NCBI GenBank assembly: GCA_002482885.1
Contig: DLGW01000010.1
Coordinates: forward strand, 1-64,000
Direction of reading: 5' to 3'
DNA: 64,000 nucleotides
DNA from: Flavobacteriaceae bacterium UBA7684
GTDB lineage: Bacteria > Bacteroidota > Bacteroidia > Flavobacteriales > Flavobacteriaceae
Below, one piece after another: positions 40,285 through 49,793 of the stretch. The notes below the pieces were generated by a model that saw only the letters and a program-made list of their open reading frames with translations, ran no database searches and was not told the DNA's origin. The position numbers and the translations under genes are program-made. The stretch's first letter is position 1. Each line of letters begins with the position of its first letter.

Positions 40285-42063
40285 TTAATGAGCTCCTTCT
40301 GCTTCAATAGCATCTACATTAATGTTTTGTTTTTGAAGAATAGATTTTACCCTAATGGCAAAAAAGGTTAAATATCCGAAACAAATTACAGGAATAACAT
40401 ACGATTGATGAATGCCAATGATGTCTGATAATTTTCCTTGGATAGGCGGAATGATTCCTCCCCCTAAAATCATCATAATTAAAAATGCAGAACCTTGCGA
40501 GGTGTATTTTCCTAAACCAATTACCGATAAACTAAAGATGGAAGGCCACATGATGCTGCAAGCCAATCCACCCGATAAAAAGGCGTAAATAGCAATGGTT
40601 CCTTCTGTAAATAATCCGACCAACATGGCTATGATTCCTAAAGAACCAAATGTTAATAAAGTTCTGGCAGGTTTGTCGTTACTGATAAAAAAGGCTCCGA
40701 TTTGAATAAAAATACAAACGATGTAAAAGTATAACGGTGTCATGTCTTTTTGTGCGATTAGATTTACCCCAATAATTACTCCGTAGGCCACTAAAGGAAC
40801 TATAATTAAAGCTATTTTTCTGGCACTGTTCTTCAGGTTAAAGACACTAATGGCACCAGCCCAACGCCCAATCATTAAACTTCCCCAATACATAGAAATA
40901 AATGGTGCGATTTGCGAGGATTGATAGCCTCCGAATTCAGGTAATTTTAAAAGTTCTCCTAGATTACTTCCAATAGCCACTTCAACCCCTACGTAAGTAA
41001 AAATAGCCAACATGCCCAACACCAATTGCGGATATTGCATGGCTCCCCAACCTTCGGAGTTTTTTTGTGCTTTTTGATTGGCAAATAATAAACTAATCAC
41101 AACCACTAACATGGCGCCAAAAAGCCAATACATTCTTTCTTTTTCTAAAGGTTCTAGTATGGTTTTAATTTCGGCTTTGTTTTCGTCTATTTTATTTTCC
41201 ATATCAAAAACTTCTTCTTCGGAAAAACTAAGAATATCCGTAGTTAAAGATGCTTTTAATAAAGTGTTTTCGGTTTTTAAGTTCTCGGATTTTAAAAAGC
41301 CTTCGCTTTTATAACTGCTAAATACTGGGGCAAACATCACAATTAAAAGCCCAGTCATAATAAGTAAAGTTCTTAAGGCTTTGTTGGCTTTTTCAATTGG
41401 TTCGTTGGAAATTCCTGCGGGTACTTTTTTAGAGAAATAAAATAAGGCAGCTGCAACAAGGAATAAAGCACCTACGTAAATATATAATTCAATTACGGTG
41501 CTTAAACCTAAACTTCGAATTTGATCATCAGTTACATCGGCGGCGCTTCCAAACAAAGCAAAACCAATAATAATAGGGCCTAAAGTAGTTCCTAAGGAAT
41601 TGATTCCACCCCCTAAGTTCACTCGGCTAGAACCTGTTTTGGGGTCACCTAATAAAATAGCAAACGGATTGGCTGCGGTTTGTTGTAAAGAAAAACCTAA
41701 GGCTACGGTAAATAAACCCGCCAACATACCCGTATATACATTCGCTTTTACGGCTAAAATCATAGCTACGGCTCCTAAAGCCGAAAATAATAAACCAAAA
41801 ACAATACTATTTTTATATCCCCAACTGCCTACAATATCTTTGTTTTTAGCAGTTCCAACGATGAATAAAATCAAAGCCCCTAAGTAATACGCCAAGTAAA
41901 AAGCAAAGTCAATTAATTGGGACTGAAATTGGTCTAACGAAAAGTAACTTTTACAAAAAGGAATAAAAATACTGTTACCAGCAGCTATAAATCCCCAAAA
42001 AAAGAATACCGAAATTAGGGTATATAATGCGGGTAGGTTAGTGGGTTGCAATTGATTTTTCAT
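40285..42063 (-). CDS. Sugar MFS transporter, FucP-like
   Basis: An inner-membrane sugar:H+ symporter of 592 residues. Twelve membrane segments are present with FFFWGFIAAGNSIFIPF at the start, FSLQQTAANPFAILLGDP, and GGLACSIMWPSIFSL near the end, all typical of FucP/glucose-galactose transporters. The family is usually near 410-440 residues. The excess is mainly a charged segment at about 245-310 (KSENLKTENTLLKAS, then EEEVFDMENKIDENKAEIK), which looks helical and sits in the loop between the two six-helix halves. Together with GH97 upstream it should import the glucose released from alpha-glucans. Confidence 0.9.
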   Translation of the reverse strand: MKNQLQPTNLPALYTLISVFFFWGFIAAGNSIFIPFCKSYFSLDQFQSQLIDFAFYLAYYLGALILFIVGTAKNKDIVGSWGYKNSIVFGLLFSALGAVAMILAVKANVYTGMLAGLFTVALGFSLQQTAANPFAILLGDPKTGSSRVNLGGGINSLGTTLGPIIIGFALFGSAADVTDDQIRSLGLSTVIELYIYVGALFLVAAALFYFSKKVPAGISNEPIEKANKALRTLLIMTGLLIVMFAPVFSSYKSEGFLKSENLKTENTLLKASLTTDILSFSEEEVFDMENKIDENKAEIKTILEPLEKERMYWLFGAMLVVVISLLFANQKAQKNSEGWGAMQYPQLVLGMLAIFTYVGVEVAIGSNLGELLKLPEFGGYQSSQIAPFISMYWGSLMIGRWAGAISVFNLKNSARKIALIIVPLVAYGVIIGVNLIAQKDMTPLYFYIVCIFIQIGAFFISNDKPARTLLTFGSLGIIAMLVGLFTEGTIAIYAFLSGGLACSIMWPSIFSLSVIGLGKYTSQGSAFLIMMILGGGIIPPIQGKLSDIIGIHQSYVIPVICFGYLTFFAIRVKSILQKQNINVDAIEAEGAH

Positions 42064-42073
42064 AAAAATAAGT

Positions 42074-44164
42074 TTAGTCTACAGGAAAAAAGCTAATGGC
42101 TGTTCCGCCCCCAGGGGCTAAGTTTAAATTGATTTTACTTTTAGAAGTAACTTCTATGGTTTTGATGGTATAAGCTTTTGGATTATTTTCCCAATGCGCC
42201 TCTTTTGCATCTTCATAAATTACTGCTTTGTACTTGGTAAATGGTTGTAAGAAATCTAAAGATATGGTTGATTTTCTTGCGTTTTCGTCGGTAATAGCCC
42301 CTAAGAACCAAGTTCTTTTCCCTTTGGTTTTTCGAGCAATGGTGATGTAATCTCCAGGCTCTGCTTCCAACACTTGGGTGTCATCCCAATCTACACTTAC
42401 GTCTTTAATGAATTGAAAAGCATCAGGATATTTTTCGTAATTCTCAATTAAATCTGCTGCCATTTGTAATGGGCTGTACATAGTTACGTATAACGCTAAT
42501 TGTTTGGCTAAAGTAGTGTGAACTTGATTTTTACTTTTGGAATCGTAATGGCTCATTTTGATTTCAAAAATCCCTGGAGTGTAATCCATTGGCCCGCCTA
42601 GTAATCTGGTAAAAGGTAAAATGGTTTCGTGCGATGGAGGATTTCCATTGCTCCAAGCATTAAATTCATTACCACGTGCGGCCTCGGCAGCAATGTAGTT
42701 CGGGTAAGTTCTGTGTACACCTGTGGGTCTGGATGATTCGTGGGAATTAACCATGATTTTGTTTTCGGCAGCCCGTTGCACCACGTGGTGGTAGTGGTTT
42801 ACCATCCATTGTCCGTCGTGAAACTCACCACGAGGAATAATGCGTCCTACATAACCCGTTTTTACGGATTCGTAACCGTATTTTTTCATTAAATCAAAAG
42901 CACGGTCTAAATATCTTTCGTAGTTACTTACCGAACCCGAAGTTTCGTGGTGCATAATCAATTTAACGTTGTTCTGCTTGGCGTAATCCGTTGCCTCGGT
43001 TAAATTAAAATCGGGGTAAGGAGTCATAAAATCAAATACATTTTCTTTCCATTTAAACGCCCAATCTTCCCAACCTACGTTCCAACCTTCTATTAAAACG
43101 CCATCAAATCCATGTTTTTTAGCAAAATCTATGTAACGTTTGGTGTTTTGTGTATTGGCCGCATGTTTTCCGTTAGGAATCAATTTTTCGGGGTCTGGGT
43201 TATATTTATCGGCATAGTTCCAACTGCCTGTGCCTACGTGCATATCCCACCAAATACCTACATATTTCATAGGTTTAATCCACGAAGTGTCCTCTATTTT
43301 AGAAGGCTCGTTTAAATTTAAAATTAATTGAGAACCCGCAATTGCACGAGCATCATCGGTAATCATAATCGTTCTCCATGGAGATTTGCAAGGGGTTTGC
43401 AAATAAGCTTTGTCTCCAAAAGTATTTGGGGTTAATTGCGATAATAAAGAATAATTACTAGGATTTACTTTTAAGTGCATTACAGGATAATTCATTACCG
43501 CTGCTTCAAAAATATTTACATAAATGCCTTTAGCGGATTTTAATTGTAAAGGAGATTGTACATTATATTTTTCTGACCTTCCTTTGGCTCCGATGCCATT
43601 ATCATAATTTAATTTTTCGGTATCAATTTCCGATAGCAAAGATTCCGTATAAACATATTCGTTACTGTCGTAATCTCCGGGAATCCAAAAGGCTTTGTAA
43701 TTCTCGGTTAAGTTGAACTCGGTGATTTCATCTTTAATAATAAAATGGTCTAATTTGGATTGTTCAGGAAATTCATATCTAAAAGCTACCCCTTCGTTAT
43801 AAGCCCTAAAGTATAAGTTTAATTTTCTTTCGGTAGCTATTTGTTCCAATTCTACCACCATTTCGTTGTACTCGTTTAATATCGATTTTTTCTCGCCTAA
43901 AACAGGTGTCCATTTTTCGCTATAGGGTAGGGTTTGAGTATCAATAACTTGAAACTGTTGAGTAAGTGAAGTGCCGTTTTTTAACACAATTCCCAATTTA
44001 CTTTCTTGAATGATAAAACCTTCTTTGTAGCTAACAGAATAGGTTGGTGCTCCTTTTTCAGATAATTTGAATTCTAAATGAATTTCGCCAGATGGAGAAA
44101 ATACAGTTTGGCTAAACATATTGTTTAACACCAAAAAACATAATAAAACAAATACCTTTTTCAT
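42074..44164 (-). CDS. Glycoside hydrolase family 97, SusB-like
   Basis: A secreted enzyme of 696 residues. A signal peptide, MKKVFVLLCFLVLNNMFSQ, is followed by the N-terminal beta-sandwich, the catalytic TIM barrel (about 290-570) and a C-terminal beta domain. The barrel has GFDGVLIEGWNVGWEDW, KLIMHHETSGS, VKTGYVG and NSHESSRPTGVHRTYPN. Gly in VKTGYVG stands where retaining GH97 enzymes have the Asp nucleophile, so this should be an inverting alpha-glucosidase like Bacteroides SusB. It heads an operon with the sugar transporter 10 bases behind. Confidence 0.92.
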   Translation of the reverse strand: MKKVFVLLCFLVLNNMFSQTVFSPSGEIHLEFKLSEKGAPTYSVSYKEGFIIQESKLGIVLKNGTSLTQQFQVIDTQTLPYSEKWTPVLGEKKSILNEYNEMVVELEQIATERKLNLYFRAYNEGVAFRYEFPEQSKLDHFIIKDEITEFNLTENYKAFWIPGDYDSNEYVYTESLLSEIDTEKLNYDNGIGAKGRSEKYNVQSPLQLKSAKGIYVNIFEAAVMNYPVMHLKVNPSNYSLLSQLTPNTFGDKAYLQTPCKSPWRTIMITDDARAIAGSQLILNLNEPSKIEDTSWIKPMKYVGIWWDMHVGTGSWNYADKYNPDPEKLIPNGKHAANTQNTKRYIDFAKKHGFDGVLIEGWNVGWEDWAFKWKENVFDFMTPYPDFNLTEATDYAKQNNVKLIMHHETSGSVSNYERYLDRAFDLMKKYGYESVKTGYVGRIIPRGEFHDGQWMVNHYHHVVQRAAENKIMVNSHESSRPTGVHRTYPNYIAAEAARGNEFNAWSNGNPPSHETILPFTRLLGGPMDYTPGIFEIKMSHYDSKSKNQVHTTLAKQLALYVTMYSPLQMAADLIENYEKYPDAFQFIKDVSVDWDDTQVLEAEPGDYITIARKTKGKRTWFLGAITDENARKSTISLDFLQPFTKYKAVIYEDAKEAHWENNPKAYTIKTIEVTSKSKINLNLAPGGGTAISFFPVD

Positions 44165-44193
44165 TAAAATTGTTTTTGAGTGAGCATAATTTT

Positions 44194-44201
44194 CAAATAT
44201 A
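44194..44201 (-). promoter_or_regulatory. Predicted -7 box TATATTTG for the GH97 operon
   Basis: An exact TAnnTTTG match on the minus strand, 29 bases before the ATG. Confidence 0.55.
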
Positions 44202-44294
44202 CTAATCGTTGGTTTTAATATGGTACATCGCTTAGCTTTTTATTAACATTGATTTCACAATAGCATTTTGAGCTTTTTATTCATGAAATAATGA

Positions 44295-44302
44295 TATTTT
44301 TG
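44295..44302 (+). promoter_or_regulatory. Predicted -7 box TATTTTTG
   Basis: An exact TAnnTTTG match 17 bases before the lipoprotein ATG; TTTG at 44267-44270 lies 24 bases upstream as a possible -33. Confidence 0.55.
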
Positions 44303-44319
44303 CTCGGTAATTTATAAGT

Positions 44320-44832
44320 ATGAAAAGATTTATTTTTTTGTGGGTTGTTTTATTCGCGGTGAGTGCTTGCGATGATGGTAATTTTAAAGTGACTAATTTT
44401 AATTTTGATACAGCTACTATTCAGAATTGTAATGGAGTATTGTATAAAATCAATAAAAACGAAATGTTGCTGTTGGATATTCCTGCAACCACTTTTGTAA
44501 ATACACCTACCACAGAACCTATTCTTTTAAATGTAAATGCAACCAATAGATTGATTTACAGACAATACAATACCACGGTAACAAGCGATTCTTTTTGTAC
44601 CACTATACCACCTGCCAGTTTATCAGTTTCCGAAGAGTGGAGTGTAAAAGAAGGCGTAGAAAAATCTACAGGATTAATACAAATTATTACTACCGAAATT
44701 AAAGATGCGACTACCGAAGTCGTAACAGGCTATAACCACGAAATACGTCTTTTAAACGTAGCATTTACTAATGCTAATAGTCAGTTTGTGTTTGAAAATT
44801 ATTTGTTCGGAAACTATAAAACAGGATTGTAG
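44320..44832 (+). CDS. Hypothetical lipoprotein
   Basis: A protein of 170 residues with a lipoprotein signal: MKRFIFLWVVLFAVSAC gives lipobox VSAC with Cys17. After it comes DDGNFKVTNFNFD, then a beta-rich domain with two further Cys (about 32 and 98) that might form a disulfide. I do not recognise a named family; similar small lipoproteins are common in flavobacteria. The acidic residues after the Cys fit the Bacteroidota lipoprotein export signal for surface display, but this is a weak hint. The gene stands alone and meets the SRPBCC gene tail to tail. Confidence 0.7.
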   Translation: MKRFIFLWVVLFAVSACDDGNFKVTNFNFDTATIQNCNGVLYKINKNEMLLLDIPATTFVNTPTTEPILLNVNATNRLIYRQYNTTVTSDSFCTTIPPASLSVSEEWSVKEGVEKSTGLIQIITTEIKDATTEVVTGYNHEIRLLNVAFTNANSQFVFENYLFGNYKTGL

Positions 44833-44839
44833 GATTACT

Positions 44840-45391
44840 TTATTTTTTAGGTTCTTCTGTAAGAATCTCCTTTAAATTATTCAATCCCATTTGTAAATCA
44901 TTACCCATTAAGGTTTCCGTGTCGGTAAACCAAAGCATCATATTTAAAGGATATTCCATATTTACCTCGACTCCCCAAATGACTTTAGTGCTGTAAGGCG
45001 TTTCTTTTTGAGTAATTATATACGAGGGAGAAATAGATTCAAAAGGTTCCTCAAAACGCAATTCTGTATCAATTCTTCGGTAAGGATCTATTTTAACAAT
45101 TTCTTGTTCCCCAATTCCTACGTTTTCTTTTTCGCTTTCCCAACGAGCAATAAATCCTTTTTTGCCATCTTCTCCCTTATAGCTTCTTTTCATATTAGGA
45201 TCCATAGATGCCCAAATGCTGAATTTTTCTTGATTTTTTAAGTTTTTGATGTAATCAAAAACATCGGTGTAAGGTTTATCAATAATGATTTCTTTTTCAA
45301 CCAAGAAACGCTCTTTAGAAAACAATGCGATTAAAAATGGAATGCAAATCAATATAAACAGCACAAACACCCCTTTTTTAAGAAATTCCAT
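44840..45391 (-). CDS. SRPBCC family protein
   Basis: A protein of about 183 residues with one N-terminal membrane segment (LKKGVFVLFILICIPFLIAL) followed by a START/SRPBCC domain: VEKEIIIDKPYTDVFDYIKN, then WASMDPNMKRSYKGEDGKKG and a long C-terminal helix. The domain forms a hydrophobic cavity for a lipid-like ligand; the ligand is unknown. The longer frame begins at a GTG at 45445 in AT-rich sequence; the ATG at 45391 starts just before the membrane segment and is preferred. Confidence 0.82.
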   Translation of the reverse strand: MEFLKKGVFVLFILICIPFLIALFSKERFLVEKEIIIDKPYTDVFDYIKNLKNQEKFSIWASMDPNMKRSYKGEDGKKGFIARWESEKENVGIGEQEIVKIDPYRRIDTELRFEEPFESISPSYIITQKETPYSTKVIWGVEVNMEYPLNMMLWFTDTETLMGNDLQMGLNNLKEILTEEPKK

Positions 45392-45530
45392 ATATATTAA
45401 GTAGAGTAAGTTTTTTTTTGATGGGTAAAAATAAAAATTTAACACAAATAAACGTGTTTTTAAAGTATAAACCCATCAAATCAGTTCTGATTTAGTTGCT
45501 TAAACGTATTTTGAGGGTGTTAATTCGTGA

Positions 45531-46955
45531 TTATTCTTCAGCAATTTTATGAATCATGCCATTGAAAATAAAACCGTGAAACGGAAGTACCGCATACCAA
45601 TACAATCTTCCTAATAACCCTAAAGGTCTAAAAGTTGCGGTTTGGGTAAGCACGTTATTATCATCTATTTTAAATTCTAGCCAAGCTTCTCCGGGTAATT
45701 TCATTTCGGCATATAATAGTAAACGTTTTTCATCTTTATTGGCAATCATCACACGCCAAAAATCAAGCGCATCACCGGTATTTAATTCAGTATCACTTTT
45801 TCGGCCACGGCGCATGCCAACACCTTTCACCAACTGATCTAAAAATCCTCTGATTTCCCAAAGCCAATTGGCATAATACCAGCCATTATTTCCACCAATA
45901 GACCATATTTTTTCTAAGGCTTTTTTGCTGTTTTTAAGTTTTAGTTTTTTAACATCAACATAACACCCATTGGTAGGAACTTCAATAAACTTTGAAATTC
46001 CTTTGAGTAGTAATTTACTACTTTGCGCATCTTTCCAGCTAGATATTACTTGGTTTTGCTCAATTTTATCAAAAGCCAGTTTAATCGCAGTTTCGTAATC
46101 TAACGGTTTAATATTCAGTAATTCAGCTAAAGAATTAGGCTTGCAAACCACTTCCACTTTCATGCTGTTTACCAGGTTTTTAGCCAGTGCATACGAAGTA
46201 GCAGTTACAAAATATAACCAATACGACGATATCCTAGGAGTCATAACAGGCACAATCAAAATACTCCTTTTTAAACCCCTTATTTTAGCAAAACGTAAAA
46301 GCATTTCTTTGTACGTTAAAATATCAGGGCCGCCAATATCATAACTTTTATGGTAAGTTTCGGTTTTGCCCATTACGCCAATTAAAAATTCAATAACATT
46401 ACGAATGGCAATGGGCTGACATTTTGTTTTTAGCCAACGAGGCGTAATCATAAAAGGTAATTTTTCCACCAAATCTCTAATGATTTCAAAAGAAGCACTT
46501 CCTGAACCTACAATAATACCCGCTTTTAAAGTAGTCAGCGCAAAACGAGCTTCTGATAATATGGTTTCTACATTTTTTCTGGAAGATAAATGTTTAGATA
46601 ACTCTTCGGTATTACTAATTCCGCTTAAGTAAATGACCTGTTTGGCTTGCGTTTGTTCAATTCTAAGTTTAAAATTAGTAGCACAAATTTCTTCCATGTT
46701 TTCAAAATCACCACTTTGTGTAGACATCGAATGGATAAGGTAATACGCAACATCAATATCGTTAGGAATATTTTTAAGGCTCTCTTGATTTAAAAAATCT
46801 ACTTCAATAACTTTAAGATTAACGTTTTGAAAGTTTTTATAATTAAACCTTTTTTGATCCCTTACGCAACAAACCACCTCGTGATTGTTTTCAAGTAAAA
46901 CAGGCAACAACCTTTGAGCAATGTATCCTGTAACACCAGTCAGTAATATTTTCAT
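45531..46955 (-). CDS. SDR family oxidoreductase with DUF2867
   Basis: A protein of about 474 residues. The N-terminal half is an atypical short-chain dehydrogenase with the NAD(P) loop TGVTGYIAQRL, then VAYYLIHSMSTQSGDF and a modified YxxxK region. The C-terminal part (about 320-474) is DUF2867, with GNNGWYYANWLWEIRGFLDQ and ending LPFHGFIFNGMIHKIAEE. The pair resembles YbjT-like proteins. The reaction is unknown. The ATG at 46955 opens straight into MKILLTG and is better than the TTG at 46970. Confidence 0.87.
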   Translation of the reverse strand: MKILLTGVTGYIAQRLLPVLLENNHEVVCCVRDQKRFNYKNFQNVNLKVIEVDFLNQESLKNIPNDIDVAYYLIHSMSTQSGDFENMEEICATNFKLRIEQTQAKQVIYLSGISNTEELSKHLSSRKNVETILSEARFALTTLKAGIIVGSGSASFEIIRDLVEKLPFMITPRWLKTKCQPIAIRNVIEFLIGVMGKTETYHKSYDIGGPDILTYKEMLLRFAKIRGLKRSILIVPVMTPRISSYWLYFVTATSYALAKNLVNSMKVEVVCKPNSLAELLNIKPLDYETAIKLAFDKIEQNQVISSWKDAQSSKLLLKGISKFIEVPTNGCYVDVKKLKLKNSKKALEKIWSIGGNNGWYYANWLWEIRGFLDQLVKGVGMRRGRKSDTELNTGDALDFWRVMIANKDEKRLLLYAEMKLPGEAWLEFKIDDNNVLTQTATFRPLGLLGRLYWYAVLPFHGFIFNGMIHKIAEE

Positions 46956-47074
46956 AAAAAACAGATTCAAATGCTATGAAAGATAGTGATATTCTGTTTT
47001 GTACAATTTTGAAAAGCTAATTATTTATGAAAAATATTGATTGTTATTTAGTCTGAAAGCCCACCGCCAAGAAT

Positions 47075-47160
47075 CTAGCCCCGATTGCAGTGACATCCTT
47101 TTGCAAACGAGCGGAGCCTTGCGAGTTTGTAAAAGATATAACGAAAAGCGGGAAATAGCT
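47075..47160. repeat. Structured intergenic repeat, family A copy 3 (variant)
   Basis: The main stem CTTTTGCAAAC (47098-47108) pairs with GTTTGTAAAAG (47125-47135), including one G-U pair. The flanks GATTGCAGTG and ATATAACGAAAAGC match copy 1 closely. The outer part is different, with CTAG-CCCCG opening and CGGG-AAATAG closing. The inner loop is also different, so the stem tip varies while the flanks stay. Confidence 0.75.
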
Positions 47161-47193
47161 TCAAAAAAAAATACTTACTTTTTTATTTGTAAT

Positions 47194-47223
47194 TACGTAT
47201 TTGTACGTATAAATACTTATATT
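47194..47223. promoter_or_regulatory. Three 10-bp phased repeats before nirB
   Basis: TACGTATTTG (47194), TACGTATAAA (47204) and TACTTATATT (47214) follow each other with a 10-base period, one DNA turn. The last overlaps the -7 box. They could bind a regulator such as the NarL-type protein encoded at 54.7 kb, although that is only a suggestion. Confidence 0.5.
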
Positions 47224-47225
47224 TG
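47218..47225 (+). promoter_or_regulatory. Predicted -7 box TATATTTG for nirBD
   Basis: An exact TAnnTTTG match 29 bases before the nirB ATG. TTTG sequences lie 14 and 28 bases upstream; neither has ideal spacing, which fits an activator-dependent promoter. Confidence 0.6.
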
Positions 47226-47254
47226 CGCTGTGATAATACTTAATTATTTCGGAT

Positions 47255-49774
47255 ATGAAAAAAGTAGTAGTAGTTGGTAACGGTATGGTGGGCTATAAAT
47301 TCTGTGAGAAGTTCATAGAAAAAGCTCCAAAAGGTCAGTATAAATTAGTGGTTTTTGGTGAAGAGCCACGTCCGGCGTATGATCGGGTTCATTTAAGTGA
47401 ATTCTTTGAAAATCAGGATGCTAAAAAATTAGAACTGGCTTCAAAAGAATGGTATTTAGAAAATGATATTGATTTAATTACTGGCGAAAGGGTAGTGGAT
47501 ATTCATCCAGTGATTCAAACCGTAACTACATTAAATGATGTTCAATATTCGTATGACTACTTAGTTTTAGCTACGGGTTCATCGGCATTTGTGCCTTCTA
47601 TCCAAGGGGTAGAAAAAGAAGGGGTGTTTGTGTACCGAACCATTGAAGATTTAGAAGCCATGTTGGCGTATGCTGATAAACTGAAAAAAACAAAACCAAA
47701 TCCGGTTGGAGTAGTTTTAGGTGGCGGTTTATTAGGTTTAGAAGCAGGTAAGGCGGTAATGGATATGGGATTAGAACCGCATGTGGTGGAATTCGCTCCT
47801 AAATTAATGCCCCGTCAATTAGATATCCGAAGCAGTAAAGTACTACAAGTGAAGTTAGAGTCTATGGGGATTCACATTCATTTAAGCAAAGCAACTAATC
47901 GCATTTTAGGCGAATCACATATTACAGGATTAGAATTTGGCGAAGAAGATAAATTAGATGCCGATATGTTGGTGATTTCTGCGGGAATCCGTCCACGAGA
48001 TGAACTGGGTAAAACCTGTGATTTAAAAATGGGATTGCGTGGTGGAATTGTGGTGAACAATCAAATGAAAACTTCCGACCCTAACATATACGCCATAGGC
48101 GAAGTGGCTTTGTATAATCAAATGATTTACGGATTGGTGGCTCCTGGATATGAAATGGCTGAGGTTGCAGTGAATCAAATTTTAGGGAATACTGAAATTG
48201 TAATGGCGGAAGAAATTGATATGTCCACCAAATTAAAACTAATAGGGGTGGATGTTGCCAGTTTCGGTGATCCATTTATGCCTGTAGAAAAAGGACATTC
48301 TATTTTATTTGAAGATAAAACCAAAAGTTTATATAAAAGAATCAACGTAAGCCACGATGGTAAAACCTTATTAGGAGGAATTTTAGTGGGTGATGCCACG
48401 GATTACAACATGTTGTATCAAATCTTTAAAAATAAAATTACTTTACCCGAAAATGCCGAAGAATTAATATTAGGAGCCAGAGGCGGCGAGGGCGGTTCTG
48501 CTTTTGGAAGTGCTTCTAGTTTACCCGATTCTGCACAAATTTGTTCTTGCGAAAATGTAACCAAAGGTGCTATTTGTGGATTGATTACCAATGAAACTTG
48601 TTCCGATTTATCGGGTGTAGTTAAAGCCACCAAAGCCACCACAGGTTGCGGCGGTTGTAAACCGATGGTAGTGGATTTGGTAAAAGAATCTTTAAAATCA
48701 TTAGGTAAAGAAGTAAAAGACACGGTTTGTGAACATTTTCATTACAGCAGACAAGAATTATACGATTTGGTAAAAATCAATCAAATCAAAACCTATGATG
48801 AAGCCCTAGATACTTTCGGACATGGCGACGGTTGCGAAGTTTGTAAACCATTATTAGCTTCCATATTCGCCAGTATTTATATGGAAACAGCCAATAAACA
48901 AGTAACCATACAAGATTCTAACGATAGATTTTTGGCAAACATTCAACGTAACGGAACTTATTCAGTTGTGCCCAGAATTGCTGGGGGTGAAATTACTCCA
49001 GACAAATTAATTGTTTTGGGAGAAGTGGCTAAAAAATTCGATTTATATACCAAAATCACAGGCGGACAACGCATTGATTTATTCGGGGCTCAATTGAATG
49101 ATTTACCCGCCATTTGGAAGGAACTAATTTCGGCAGGATTTGAAAGCGGACACGCTTACGGAAAATCATTAAGAACTGTAAAAAGTTGTGTAGGTTCCAC
49201 ATGGTGCAGATACGGAATGGACGAAAGTGTGAGTTTTGCCATTGCTTTAGAAGAACGTTACAAAGGCTTGCGTTCACCACACAAATTTAAAGGAGGTGTT
49301 TCAGGGTGCATTCGAGAATGTGCCGAAGCCCGAGGAAAAGATTTTGGGGTAATTGCGGTAGAAGGTGGCTGGAATTTATACGTATGCGGTAACGGAGGCG
49401 CTAATCCAAAACATGCCGTTTTATTGGCAGAACAGATTGATGCTGAAACGTGTATTAAATACCTAGACAGATTTTTAATGTATTACATCAAAACCGCAGG
49501 ACCATTGGTAAGAACTTCCACTTGGTTAGAAAAATTAGAAGGCGGATTGGATTATCTTAAAAAAGTAGTCATCGAAGACAGTTTAGGGTTAGCCGAAGAT
49601 TTAGAAACCGAAATGCAATCATTAGTAGATGCTTATGAGTGCGAATGGAAACAAGCCATTGAAAGCCCTGAAATGATGAAGCGTTTCAAACACTTTGTGA
49701 ATTCAGATGATACGGATGACACTTTAGTATTTGTACCGTTAAGAGATCAAAAAATGCCAGCCCTTTGGGAATAA
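47255..49774 (+). CDS. nirB: Nitrite reductase (NADH) large subunit
   Basis: A cytoplasmic enzyme of 839 residues that reduces nitrite to ammonium. The N-terminal half is an NADH/FAD reductase with VVVGNGMVGYKF and GVVLGGGLLGLEAGK. Two BFD-like [2Fe-2S] regions follow, the first with CSCENVTKGAICG and TTGCGGCKP, the second near DGCEVCKP. The C-terminal half is the siroheme/[4Fe-4S] domain with SCVGSTWCRYG and GVSGCIRECAEARG, giving the C-x5-C and C-x3-C set. All cofactors are present and the length is normal. nirD follows after 19 bases. Confidence 0.96.
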   Translation: MKKVVVVGNGMVGYKFCEKFIEKAPKGQYKLVVFGEEPRPAYDRVHLSEFFENQDAKKLELASKEWYLENDIDLITGERVVDIHPVIQTVTTLNDVQYSYDYLVLATGSSAFVPSIQGVEKEGVFVYRTIEDLEAMLAYADKLKKTKPNPVGVVLGGGLLGLEAGKAVMDMGLEPHVVEFAPKLMPRQLDIRSSKVLQVKLESMGIHIHLSKATNRILGESHITGLEFGEEDKLDADMLVISAGIRPRDELGKTCDLKMGLRGGIVVNNQMKTSDPNIYAIGEVALYNQMIYGLVAPGYEMAEVAVNQILGNTEIVMAEEIDMSTKLKLIGVDVASFGDPFMPVEKGHSILFEDKTKSLYKRINVSHDGKTLLGGILVGDATDYNMLYQIFKNKITLPENAEELILGARGGEGGSAFGSASSLPDSAQICSCENVTKGAICGLITNETCSDLSGVVKATKATTGCGGCKPMVVDLVKESLKSLGKEVKDTVCEHFHYSRQELYDLVKINQIKTYDEALDTFGHGDGCEVCKPLLASIFASIYMETANKQVTIQDSNDRFLANIQRNGTYSVVPRIAGGEITPDKLIVLGEVAKKFDLYTKITGGQRIDLFGAQLNDLPAIWKELISAGFESGHAYGKSLRTVKSCVGSTWCRYGMDESVSFAIALEERYKGLRSPHKFKGGVSGCIRECAEARGKDFGVIAVEGGWNLYVCGNGGANPKHAVLLAEQIDAETCIKYLDRFLMYYIKTAGPLVRTSTWLEKLEGGLDYLKKVVIEDSLGLAEDLETEMQSLVDAYECEWKQAIESPEMMKRFKHFVNSDDTDDTLVFVPLRDQKMPALWE

Positions 49775-49793
49775 CAATCTAAAAAATAATCAC

